64,000 bases of DNA from Nostoc sp. FACHB-892 (GTDB lineage Bacteria; Cyanobacteriota; Cyanobacteriia; Cyanobacteriales; Nostocaceae): positions 62,001 through 126,000 of the forward strand of contig NZ_JACJTR010000018.1 in NCBI RefSeq assembly GCF_014698795.1, read 5' to 3'. Position 1 is the stretch's first letter, and every line of letters begins with the position of its first letter. This document shows, piece by piece, positions 26,634-34,507 of the stretch. Under the pieces are notes generated by a model, which made no database searches, was not told the DNA's origin, and saw only the letters and a program-made list of their open reading frames with translations. The translations under genes were made by a program, and so were the position numbers.

Positions 26634-27767
26634 ATGGATTTTTTGTCCTTGTTCTTAATGGACTTCGTTAAGCAGTTGCAGTCCCCAACACTTGGGTTTT
26701 TGATTGGTGGTATGGTCATTGCCGCTCTCGGTAGCGAATTGATAATTCCAGAGGCGATTAATCAGATCATCGTCTTTATGCTGCTCATGAAAATCGGTCT
26801 GACCGGTGGTCAGGCGATCCGCAATTCCAACCTAACGGAGATGGTGTTACCCGCAGCGTTTGCTGTAGCAGTAGGGATTCTTGTTGTATTCATCGCGCGC
26901 TATACGTTGGCCAAGCTGCCGAAGGTCAACACCGTGGATGCGATTGCGACCGGGGGGTTGTTTGGTGCTGTGAGTGGCTCTACCATGGCCGCCGCCCTGA
27001 CGCTACTGGAAGAACAAAAGATGCCATACGAGGCATGGGCTGCCGCACTCTATCCCTTCATGGATATCCCAGCACTCGTAACGGCGATTGTGGTGGCCAA
27101 CATTTATCTCAACCACAAGAAGAAGCGTAGGGCAGCAGACGAGTATCTCAGCAAGCAGGAGTATCTCAGCAAGCAGCCCGTTGTGGCAGGCGATTATCCC
27201 GATCAGCAAGATTATCCCAGCAGCCGGCAAGAGTATCTCAGCAAGCAGCAGTCTGCGGATAATCGGGTCAAAATATGGCCGATCGTGAAGGAAAGCCTCC
27301 AGGGTCCTGCCCTATCGGCAATGTTGCTCGGCATTGCTCTTGGCCTGTTCACCCAGCCAGAAAGTGTCTATAAAAGCTTCTACGACCCCCTCTTCCGCGG
27401 CTTGCTTTCGATCTTGATGCTGGTCATGGGTATGGAGGCTTGGTCAAGACTTGGCGAACTACGTAAGGTGGCCCAATGGTACGTCGTGTATAGCGTAGTG
27501 GCACCGCTGGTACATGGGTTCATCGCCTTCGGTCTCGGCATGATTGCCCACTACGCCACGGGATTCAGCCTGGGCGGTGTTGTGATCCTGGCCGTCATCG
27601 CCGCCTCCAGTTCAGACATCTCAGGTCCGCCCACGTTGCGAGCCGGTATCCCGTCTGCCAATCCCTCCGCCTACATCGGTGCCTCCACAGCTATCGGTAC
27701 GCCCATTGCGATCGGCGTGGCAATACCGCTCTTCCTCGGGCTTGCCCAGGCGATCGGCGGCAGCTAA
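26634..27767 (+). CDS. sbtA: Sodium-dependent bicarbonate transporter SbtA
   Basis: A 377-residue inner-membrane transporter of the SbtA family, which imports bicarbonate with Na+ as part of the CO2-concentrating mechanism. It shows the inverted-repeat topology with about ten TM helices. LGFLIGGMVIAALGSEL, GGLFGAVSGSTMAAALTLLEE, SSSSDISGPPTLRAGIPSANPSAYIG and the final GTPIAIGVAIPLFLGLA are hallmark segments. The cytoplasmic loop between the halves carries several EYLSKQ-type hexapeptides. ATG 26634 is chosen because GAAGGAGG lies a few bases upstream. Codon use is GC-rich (39 of 60 bases G/C in 27601-27660) and HIP1 sites are absent, unlike the neighbours, suggesting acquisition by transfer. 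sbtB follows. Confidence 0.95.
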   Translation: MDFLSLFLMDFVKQLQSPTLGFLIGGMVIAALGSELIIPEAINQIIVFMLLMKIGLTGGQAIRNSNLTEMVLPAAFAVAVGILVVFIARYTLAKLPKVNTVDAIATGGLFGAVSGSTMAAALTLLEEQKMPYEAWAAALYPFMDIPALVTAIVVANIYLNHKKKRRAADEYLSKQEYLSKQPVVAGDYPDQQDYPSSRQEYLSKQQSADNRVKIWPIVKESLQGPALSAMLLGIALGLFTQPESVYKSFYDPLFRGLLSILMLVMGMEAWSRLGELRKVAQWYVVYSVVAPLVHGFIAFGLGMIAHYATGFSLGGVVILAVIAASSSDISGPPTLRAGIPSANPSAYIGASTAIGTPIAIGVAIPLFLGLAQAIGGS

Positions 27768-27860
27768 TCCCAGACGGGTCGCGGTCTGTCGACCCTCCCT
27801 TGACCCGGCTGACCAAGCGACTCAATATATAAGATCAATTACGGTAAGGAGGTAACCACC

Positions 27861-28193
27861 ATGGCCAAGCCAGCCAAAAAACTTGTCATCGTCACGGAAA
27901 AGATTCTGCTGAAAAAGATCGCCGATATCATCGAAGAAGCCGGGGCAACCGGTTATACGGTTCTGGAAACCGGCGGTAAAGGCAGTCGCAACGTGCGCTC
28001 GTCGGGACAACCCAGCGTTTCTGACACCACGGCGAATATAAAATTCGAGGTGCTCACCCCGGATCGGGATATGGCCGAGAATATTGCGGATCAGGTCGCA
28101 ATAAAGTTTTTCCTCGATTTTGCAGGCATGATCTATATTTGTGATGCAGAGGTACTGTACGGGCACAGTTTCTGTGGACCAGACGGCTGTTGA
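27861..28193 (+). CDS. sbtB: PII-like bicarbonate-transport regulator SbtB
   Basis: A 110-residue trimeric PII-like signalling protein. It has the ferredoxin-like fold pattern with KLVIVTEKILLKKIADIIEEAGATGYTVLE and a T-loop around GGKGSRNVRSSGQPS. It ends in CGPDGC, the cysteine-pair R-loop described for SbtB redox/nucleotide control. SbtB binds cAMP and adenine nucleotides and docks on SbtA to regulate bicarbonate uptake. A strong AGGAGGT ribosome-binding site precedes the ATG. It lies 93 bases after sbtA in the same GC-rich segment, and a good terminator follows, so sbtA-sbtB form a unit. Confidence 0.94.
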   Translation: MAKPAKKLVIVTEKILLKKIADIIEEAGATGYTVLETGGKGSRNVRSSGQPSVSDTTANIKFEVLTPDRDMAENIADQVAIKFFLDFAGMIYICDAEVLYGHSFCGPDGC

Positions 28194-28212
28194 ATCGAGA
28201 CGACACAGACCT

Positions 28213-28241
28213 AAAAAGCCGGGGCATGACCCCGGTTTTTA
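28213..28241 (+). terminator. Intrinsic terminator after sbtB
   Basis: CCGGGG (28219-28224), loop CATGA, CCCCGG (28230-28235), flanked by an A-run and a T-run that extend the stem. Confidence 0.88.
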
Positions 28242-28263
28242 GTAGCCGTATTTCTTGCCTGCG

Positions 28264-28620
28264 GGACTTGGGTCTCAGTTGCAGTCCCCAACGCTCGGCT
28301 TTCTGATCGGTGGTATGGTCATTGCCCCCCTCGGTAGCGAACTGCAACTTCCAGATGCGATCTCTAAGTTCATCGTCTTCATGCTACTCATCAAAGTCGG
28401 CTTGAGCGGCGGCATTGCGATCCGCAATGGCAATCTGGCAGAGATGGTGTTGCCCGCGCTGTTCGCCGTGGTAACGGGTATTTTTATCGTGTTCATCGGG
28501 CGCTACACGTTGGCCAAGCTGCCGAGCGTCAAAACCGTGGATCCCAGCGACTGCGGGCTTGTTAGGTGTCGTGAGTGGCTCTACCCTCGCCGCCGCGCTG
28601 ACGCTACTGGAAACGGAAGG
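28264..28620 (+). pseudogene. Truncated, frameshifted second sbtA copy
   Basis: Translation gives QLQSPTLGFLIGGMVIAPLGSEL and continues colinear with SbtA through IGRYTLAKLPSVKTVD. The frame then breaks near 28543: about two bases are missing relative to sbtA, and the match resumes in another frame as ATAGLLGVVSGSTLAAALTLLE. Similarity stops abruptly around 28615, where the base composition drops to the AT-rich local background. The ATG region is also altered (GGGACTTGG where sbtA has ATGGACTTC). Only the first third of the transporter remains. The copy differs from the intact sbtA at many positions, so it is an old or independently derived paralogue. Confidence 0.85.
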
Positions 28621-28726
28621 CATCAAATCCAAATTCTCAAAAAGCGATCGCTCAATTTCACTCATTTCACAATTTGGACAACTTGCAACTATAATTTAAT
28701 ACAAATTTACAGATGAAAACAAAAAA

Positions 28727-29962
28727 TTAATATTGACTAAACAGGAAAAACACTGTCTGTAATAACCCGATAACAAAACCCAAGACACCACCTAAAGTTA
28801 CAATCGCTTGCAATTCATTCTTCACAATTCCTTCGATAGCAGCTTCTAAATCAGCCGGTGAAGTAGATTTTACCCGGTCAACTATCACTTGATCTATTGA
28901 CAAAATCGGAATTACTTGCGCCACAATTACTTCTAAATCTTTTTCCAAATACTTATCTAATATTAAAGCCAACTCTTGACTCATAACTTCTAGAGAAGTA
29001 CTGACAACAGGTGAAGTACTAAGACGATTCAGCAGTACTACAGCAATATTTTCCCAATCAACAGAATCAGTTAATCCTTGCAAAAAATCGCTGCCACTGT
29101 CTTGCAGGTAATGGCGGACGCTTTCGCGGGTGGTCTTTCGCAGTTGGCGCACCGTCCCCATTGGCAAGTTTTGTAATGATAAATTTTGCAGTAATTTCCT
29201 AATGCGATCGCGCATTTGCAAATCTTGAGTTAATTCCTGCAAGCGAGTATTGGTAGCCTCTTTTTCATCTAAGCAAAAAGTTCGTAGCCGCGTGAGAGTA
29301 TTACGTAAGCCAAACAAATTTGCTACTACCCAATAAGTCCCACTGGTTTTTTCGCGGAAGCCTTCATCAATAATTTGAATTGTGCGATCGGTCAAAAAAT
29401 CAACTATCGTCTGCCGCAGCACATCCGGCGGTAAAACTGCTTGCAACAACCAATCAGCAAGCCGCGTGGCTTGTTCTTCACTCAATTGAAATTCCAGCAA
29501 TATCTGGTCAAAAATTTGATTGATCTGCGCTTCCAAAAAGTCTTCACGTCGCGCCAAAACTTTGAGTAACCGTGGCAAAGATTCCCCTAGTAAATCCCGC
29601 AAAATCCCCGCAACAATTTTGACACTTTTATCGTTTTTATCTGTTTTTACTTGTTCAATTGCCATCTGCAACAACCAGAGAATCGCTCCTTGTACGCGTT
29701 CTGTTTGCAACAAACGTCGCGCCAGGTTTTGCAATTCTTTCGGTGTCAACAGTGACCCCATGATTGTCTTGGAAATGTTCAGAGCCAGACGTTCCTGGTT
29801 GCGGGGAATCAATCCAGGGGTGAAGGGTACTCTTCGTCCAGCAATGTAAATTGCTCGGTAAGGACGGAACAACATTTTGATAGCTATATCATTTGTGAAA
29901 TAGCCAATAATTCCACCCAGTACCGGGGGAGACACATAAAGCCAAAGATGAGACCAGTCCAA
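28727..29962 (-). CDS. DUF445 family membrane protein
   Basis: A 411-residue protein of the DUF445/YheB type. It starts with a hydrophobic segment and the signature PPVLGGIIGYFTNDIAIKMLFRPYRA...PFTPGLIPR (about residues 12-55). A long helical soluble middle (about 60-370) follows, and a C-terminal TM helix (LGGVLGFVIGLLQTVFFLF). The two TM ends suggest an inner- or thylakoid-membrane protein with a large helical domain on one side. Function is unknown; a Bacillus member is linked to spore or envelope processes. It is monocistronic and borders the sbtA remnant on its 3' side. Confidence 0.85.
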   Translation of the reverse strand: MDWSHLWLYVSPPVLGGIIGYFTNDIAIKMLFRPYRAIYIAGRRVPFTPGLIPRNQERLALNISKTIMGSLLTPKELQNLARRLLQTERVQGAILWLLQMAIEQVKTDKNDKSVKIVAGILRDLLGESLPRLLKVLARREDFLEAQINQIFDQILLEFQLSEEQATRLADWLLQAVLPPDVLRQTIVDFLTDRTIQIIDEGFREKTSGTYWVVANLFGLRNTLTRLRTFCLDEKEATNTRLQELTQDLQMRDRIRKLLQNLSLQNLPMGTVRQLRKTTRESVRHYLQDSGSDFLQGLTDSVDWENIAVVLLNRLSTSPVVSTSLEVMSQELALILDKYLEKDLEVIVAQVIPILSIDQVIVDRVKSTSPADLEAAIEGIVKNELQAIVTLGGVLGFVIGLLQTVFFLFSQY

Positions 29963-29971
29963 GGGAAGAAT

Positions 29972-30060
29972 TAAAAAAGTTAAGAGTTTAGAGTTTAGAG
30001 TTAGGAGTTAGAAGAGACGTGATTAATCGCGTCTATACAGGAGTTAGGAGTTAAGAATGA
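29972..30060. repeat. Tandem AGAGTTT/AGGAGTTA short repeats
   Basis: Several tandem 7-base units (AGAGTTT, AGGAGTT) flank a small palindrome GACGTGATTAATCGCGTC. This is low-complexity intergenic sequence between the DUF445 gene and ubiE/menG. Confidence 0.65.
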
Positions 30061-30104
30061 TAAATTTTTTATGAGAATTTATCACTACTCATAATTCATA
30101 ACTT

Positions 30105-30830
30105 TTAACTAATAACTCCTAACTTACTAAGCACTAGCACTCCCATCATACCGTTCGCAATGGGGTAGTGTGTGGCAACAGCAAAACCAACTTGACGCGC
30201 TAACTCTATTTGCTCACTCCCGACGGGAAAGCGGTCTAAGCTGGGACTGATGTAAGCATATTCTTCTTTTAACCCTAAATAACTGGCAACTGGCACTACA
30301 AAACTGTCCAGATACAACTGCTGAAAGGCACGTAGCTGAGGATTACTCGGTCGATGAAAGTCCAAAATTGCGGCTTTAGCACCCGGCTTTAGCACCCGGT
30401 ATAACTCTTGGAGACTACGGGAAATATCTTTAACATTTCTTAAACCATAGCCCATTGTTGCGGCATCAAATTGGTTATCCTCAAAGGGTAAATTTAGCAC
30501 GTCGGCTTCTATCCAGGCGATGCCTACGGCGGGCAAAGCCAACGCAGGTTGGGGGTACTGACTGTGGGAGCGTTCTTTAGCTATTTCTAGCAGGTTGGGT
30601 GAAAAATCCACTCCGTAAACCTTCCCTGTTGCCCCTACACGCCGTGCCAGACGTAAGGCTAAATCACCACTACCGCAACACAAATCTAATGCAGTATCAC
30701 CCGGTTTAGCTGCACTCCATTTCACTGCCATTTCCTTCCATATTCGATGCTGTCCCAGACTCAACCAATCGTTCAACTGGTCATAAACTGGGGCAATACG
30801 GTTAAAAATGGACTGAATTTCGTTACTCAT
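30105..30830 (-). CDS. menG: Demethylmenaquinone/2-phytyl-1,4-naphthoquinone methyltransferase (UbiE/MenG)
   Basis: A 241-residue class I SAM methyltransferase. Motif I reads LDLCCGSGDLAL, with GVDFSPNLLEIAKER and FDAATMGYGLRNVKD following; these are UbiE/COQ5 family signatures. In cyanobacteria this enzyme methylates 2-phytyl-1,4-naphthoquinone in the last step of phylloquinone synthesis for photosystem I. I place the start at ATG 30830 (MSNEIQSIFNRIAPVYD). The 14 codons further upstream encode heptamer-repeat sequence and are unlikely to be translated. It is monocistronic. Confidence 0.92.
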   Translation of the reverse strand: MSNEIQSIFNRIAPVYDQLNDWLSLGQHRIWKEMAVKWSAAKPGDTALDLCCGSGDLALRLARRVGATGKVYGVDFSPNLLEIAKERSHSQYPQPALALPAVGIAWIEADVLNLPFEDNQFDAATMGYGLRNVKDISRSLQELYRVLKPGAKAAILDFHRPSNPQLRAFQQLYLDSFVVPVASYLGLKEEYAYISPSLDRFPVGSEQIELARQVGFAVATHYPIANGMMGVLVLSKLGVIS

Positions 30831-30913
30831 TGGGTATGGGACATTGGGCATTGGGTATTGAGCATTAGTCATTGGTTTTTAACAAAGGACAAATGACTAA
30901 TGACTAATGACAA

Positions 30914-31870
30914 CTACACAGTGGTTTGATCGCAGCGACTACTAGTAAGAGCGATCGCTACCAGTTCGGCTAATAAATTAATTAGCATTAATTCATCTTC
31001 TTGCAAAGTGTAAGGTTGTTGCCACTGTAGCGACAATACGCCCAAAAGTCGATGACGGTAGCTAATTGGGATAACTAAATGTGCTTGCACACCCGTATTT
31101 TGGTAGTGAATAGCATCAGCTAATTTAGTGTCTTTAAGTATATTTGAGGAAACTTGCATTTGCCCGGTGGCGATCGCTTCCTTTGTTAGTGGGTCAAGAG
31201 ATAGCCAATTCTCTATTGTACCTGTATCACTATAAGTTCCTTGAGTTGCAATCAGAGTATTTCCGTCTGTAAGTTGGAGAATACAGCCATCTGCTCCAAA
31301 AGTCTCACTTACAGCCCTGGTAATTGGATCGAGAGTTTCTTCTAAGCTAGAAGCTGCTTGAGTTACCTGTACTAAAACACTTAGCAGCGCCATTTGAGCA
31401 TGAGCACGGCGTAATTCTTCTGTACGTTGCTTGAGCAAGTCGTAGGTTTCTGCGGCTCTTTGCACCACTGCCTTCAGTTCTCCTGGATCCCAAGGCTTGG
31501 TGATATATTTGTAGACTTGCCCGGCATTAATTGCTTCTACCAAGTCTTCAATATCAGTAAATCCGGTGAGAATTATCCTAACCGTATCGGGAAACTGAGG
31601 TACAGTTTTACTGAGAAACTCAGTTCCTTTCATTTCTGGCATCCGTTGATCAGAGATAATCACCGCTACCTCGCCTTCTGCTGCCAATACTTGTAGAGCG
31701 TTCACCCCACTATCAGCTTTCAGAACATTAAAGTCGCGTCGAAAGGTGCGATAAAGCAGATCGAGATTATCTGGTTCATCGTCAACTACCAGGATTTTAA
31801 GCTTTTTTGGTCGTTCTAGAGTCATAACTTGATATTGGAGTTTATCTATTTCGAGGCTGGACTTATCCAT
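30914..31870 (-). CDS. Response regulator with receiver and GAF domains
   Basis: A 318-residue two-domain protein. Residues about 24-140 form a receiver with LVVDDEPDN (acid pocket), VIISDQRMPEM (phosphoacceptor Asp about residue 74), ILTGFTD and YKYITKPWDP (conserved Lys). A short coiled coil (about 142-165) leads to a GAF domain (about 170-312) without a bilin Cys-His motif. There is no DNA-binding or output-enzyme domain, so it likely signals through partner binding or GAF ligand sensing. Similar RpfG/HupR-type receivers often pair with histidine kinases, but none is adjacent. The ATG start is preceded by AAGGAAA. Confidence 0.85.
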   Translation of the reverse strand: MDKSSLEIDKLQYQVMTLERPKKLKILVVDDEPDNLDLLYRTFRRDFNVLKADSGVNALQVLAAEGEVAVIISDQRMPEMKGTEFLSKTVPQFPDTVRIILTGFTDIEDLVEAINAGQVYKYITKPWDPGELKAVVQRAAETYDLLKQRTEELRRAHAQMALLSVLVQVTQAASSLEETLDPITRAVSETFGADGCILQLTDGNTLIATQGTYSDTGTIENWLSLDPLTKEAIATGQMQVSSNILKDTKLADAIHYQNTGVQAHLVIPISYRHRLLGVLSLQWQQPYTLQEDELMLINLLAELVAIALTSSRCDQTTV

Positions 31871-32293
31871 AAGATATTTCCTTTAAATATTCATTATCTT
31901 GTTATATTCCATACCAAGCTTAGTTGAGAATAGCAGAAATTTATCTAGGGTTTTTACTGACTTAACTTGCATATTTGAGTACGATAACTGTGAGTATTAC
32001 AGAGGATATTTACCTGTTCAAATATCTGAGTTAGAAAAAATTGCATAAGAAGAATCAACTAAATAAGCTTAAATATGGTGGTTTCCATATGGATAAGGTA
32101 CGCTAACCTCTTTTGGATGGAACGCTTAATAGGAGCGCACAGCTAGCTGTGCGTCCTTAGGATCTGTATTTTACAAAATTAAAAGTTTCTACAAATGAAC
32201 TCAAGACAGTAGGCCTGGGTAGTTCATAGATTAGAATAAGACTTGCTCATAAGGTATTAATCAACCTCTCAAGTTGAAGTTCGCACTCCGATT
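31871..32293. other. Intergenic region before raf1
   Basis: No gene is seen. A palindrome GCACAGCTAGCTGTGC at 32137-32152, with flanks AGGA/TCCT, resembles the dispersed GGGCACAGCA..TGCTGTGCCC family in style but not in core. The raf1 promoter should lie downstream of it. Confidence 0.5.
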
Positions 32294-33382
32294 ATGACTG
32301 ATCTACCACCCAACGCTCAGAATCCCGAAGAAAATGCTACCAACGATGTAGCGCAAGAATTACTGCGAAGGCTGAGGCAAAAACAAGGCAACTGGGTGGA
32401 ATGGGGAGCCGCGATCGCCTCGTTGCTAAAAACCGGTTACAACCCCCAAGAAATTTTTGAAGCGACTGGATTTGAGCCGATTCAACAAAATCAGGTGGTT
32501 GTTGGTTCCCAAGTTTACAATTCTTTAGAAAAGTTTGGAGTATCGGAAGAAACGCGATCGCACTACGCCACACGCGGCAGTGATGTTTTATACGAACTGC
32601 GTTTGCTCACTCAAGAAGAACGCGCCGCTGCCGCCGAGCTAATCTTCGTCCACAACGTTGATGCTGATGAGGCACGGGATATAGCAAAAGCACTTAAGGA
32701 GTTCTCCTATTTCCGCACTTTGCCAGAAGGGTTTTCTAACCATCCTGGGGATGCCGTTGCTCATCAAGTTTGGAAACTGGCACGCCAAAATGCAGATTTA
32801 CAACAGCGATCGCGCCTGATCGCCAAAGGTTTACGCTTTGCTCACACGCCAGCAGCAAGGCAAAAAATCGAACAGCTACTGACTGATTTTACTACCGTTC
32901 CCCAGCGTCCAGCGCCAATTTTACCCTTTTACCGCCTGGAATTTGAAGAACAATTACCTCGAATTCTACCAGTGGTAGGTGAGTTGCCATTGTCACGGCA
33001 AGACTTGCAAGCTGTACCGATATTGACAGAAATTGAACCATTTCGCCTGGTTAAGTTTTCTGGAGAGCAAGCTTGGGTTCCATTACCAGGTTGGCAAGTG
33101 CTGTTAGCGGCAGAAGATCCAGTAGTGATTTTAGCGAATAGCGATCGCTTCCCCATCCAAACCCAAAGCCAAATGGGCCCCGTTGTAGTTGTGGTAGATC
33201 GTGCCAAACGAGAATGGGATGCCTCTAGCTATTTTGTCGTTGAAAATGGTGGTGAATTAGATTTTCAGTGGTTTGAAACTGAACCAGAAATTCCCTTACT
33301 AGGACAAATTATTATCATTGTGCGTCCTAAGAAAATTCTGGATGAAGAATTAACTAAGGATTCATGGCAGATTGACGAGTAA
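32294..33382 (+). CDS. raf1: Rubisco accumulation factor 1 (Raf1)
   Basis: A 362-residue Rubisco assembly chaperone. The N-terminal alpha domain (about residues 15-200) carries QELLRRLRQKQGNWVEWGAAI, YNPQEIFEATGFEP and LRLLTQEERAAAAELI. A linker follows, then the C-terminal beta domain (about 215-350) with LPFYRLEFEEQLPRILPVVGELP, which mediates dimerisation. Raf1 stabilises RbcL dimers and guides assembly of the L8 core before RbcS binds. Length is typical of cyanobacterial Raf1. The start is ATG. There is no rbc operon nearby, as is usual. It acts in the cytoplasm and carboxysome assembly. Confidence 0.93.
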   Translation: MTDLPPNAQNPEENATNDVAQELLRRLRQKQGNWVEWGAAIASLLKTGYNPQEIFEATGFEPIQQNQVVVGSQVYNSLEKFGVSEETRSHYATRGSDVLYELRLLTQEERAAAAELIFVHNVDADEARDIAKALKEFSYFRTLPEGFSNHPGDAVAHQVWKLARQNADLQQRSRLIAKGLRFAHTPAARQKIEQLLTDFTTVPQRPAPILPFYRLEFEEQLPRILPVVGELPLSRQDLQAVPILTEIEPFRLVKFSGEQAWVPLPGWQVLLAAEDPVVILANSDRFPIQTQSQMGPVVVVVDRAKREWDASSYFVVENGGELDFQWFETEPEIPLLGQIIIIVRPKKILDEELTKDSWQIDE

Positions 33383-34507
33383 TTCAATTTTAGATTTTGG
33401 ATTAAAGAAGAATTCAGAATCCACGAATCAGCAATCTTGACGCTCATACGAGACACTGGGCGTAGCTTGCTTTTCCTTTCTCGGAGCGTTACGTAGAGAA
33501 GCAGGGTGGTTTCATACAAGCAGAGAAAAACTAAAACTGCGTTTCAAAGCCTCTCTCCGTTTCGGGGAGAGGAATGGAAGTGGGGTAAAAAGCCATGCCA
33601 CAAAACGAGAAATCAAGACTTATGTATTTTTCTTTTTTCGTATGAAACCGCCCTGGGAGCGTTACGTAGAGAAGGGGTACGCAGACTCCTTCTGACGACT
33701 CATTAATAAATATTGAAAAACTGCTCCCCAAGAAAGTTAAGGATGACTTGGAACTGGTTTTGTTTACTGGTATTCCACCCAATTATCAGCAAGATATGAT
33801 TTTCAACGAAGAGGCAGGAAGCAAGGGGCACGGAAGAGGGGGAAACAATTCTTCCCTTTTCTCCCTCCTCCCTTACCTCTTTTTCAAGAAGCGGATACTG
33901 TGGGCGGATGTAGTACGGAGTTGTAGTTTAAAGCATTACGTAGGTTCAAACCTTCAATCTGTCGTTGCGGCTTTTGTCGTAACACTTTTGTTTATGCGTT
34001 TGTAATACTTTTGACATTTAAAATTAAGTAAAAATAAAATTACTTAGAAACCAGCAATATTATTCCAAGGTACTTGCTTGATCAAGCACCAAGATGTACT
34101 CTTATAATTACCTGTTTTTTAAAACTCAAACAAAATATGTTTATGAAATAGATAAAAACTGTGTATATAGGGTTTCCTAATCACATAAGGTAAATCCATC
34201 ATAACCTCCTCTCGAAGAGCAGGGAAAGTGTTGAGGGTTGAATTATTGTAACTCACTCAACTCAGAACCAAATATATAAATTTTATTAATTATAAGTTTA
34301 ATAAATCATAGTTATTAGACTTATATAAAGCACTAAATAATATCTATTTAAAATTAGGAATTGCTATACAGGTTATAAATTTATTAGTAGATATAAAAAA
34401 ACTAAAAGCTCTCTTTTTTTGCACAAACTATATTTTAATAAATAAAGGTGTATTTTGTATTTCAAAGCATTGTTTGAAATACATATTGTTGGTTGTGAGG
34501 ATAAACT
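33383..34507. other. Long intergenic region with repeat debris
   Basis: No supported gene in about 1.1 kb. It contains an inverted-repeat element at 33504-33653 and two copies of a GAGCGTTACGTAGAGAAG direct repeat flanking it. A short open stretch (33712-33800, DDLELVLFTGIPP) could be a gene scrap but has no match I recognise. From 34000 to 34490 the sequence is very AT-rich, probably the upstream region of the porin gene. Confidence 0.45.
33504..33653. repeat. 150-bp MITE-like inverted-repeat element
   Basis: GGGTGGTTTCATAC (33504-33517) and GTATGAAACCGCCC (33640-33653) are terminal inverted repeats matching at 13 of 14 positions. An 18-base sequence GAGCGTTACGTAGAGAAG occurs just outside both ends (about 33484 and 33657). 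No transposase lies inside. It is probably a small non-autonomous element. Confidence 0.6.

Noticed and set aside
33748..34005. 85-residue open frame DDLELVLFTGIPP...
   Set aside because: There is no ribosome-binding site or family match, and the composition of the second half is repeat-like. It could be a gene scrap, but I cannot support it.
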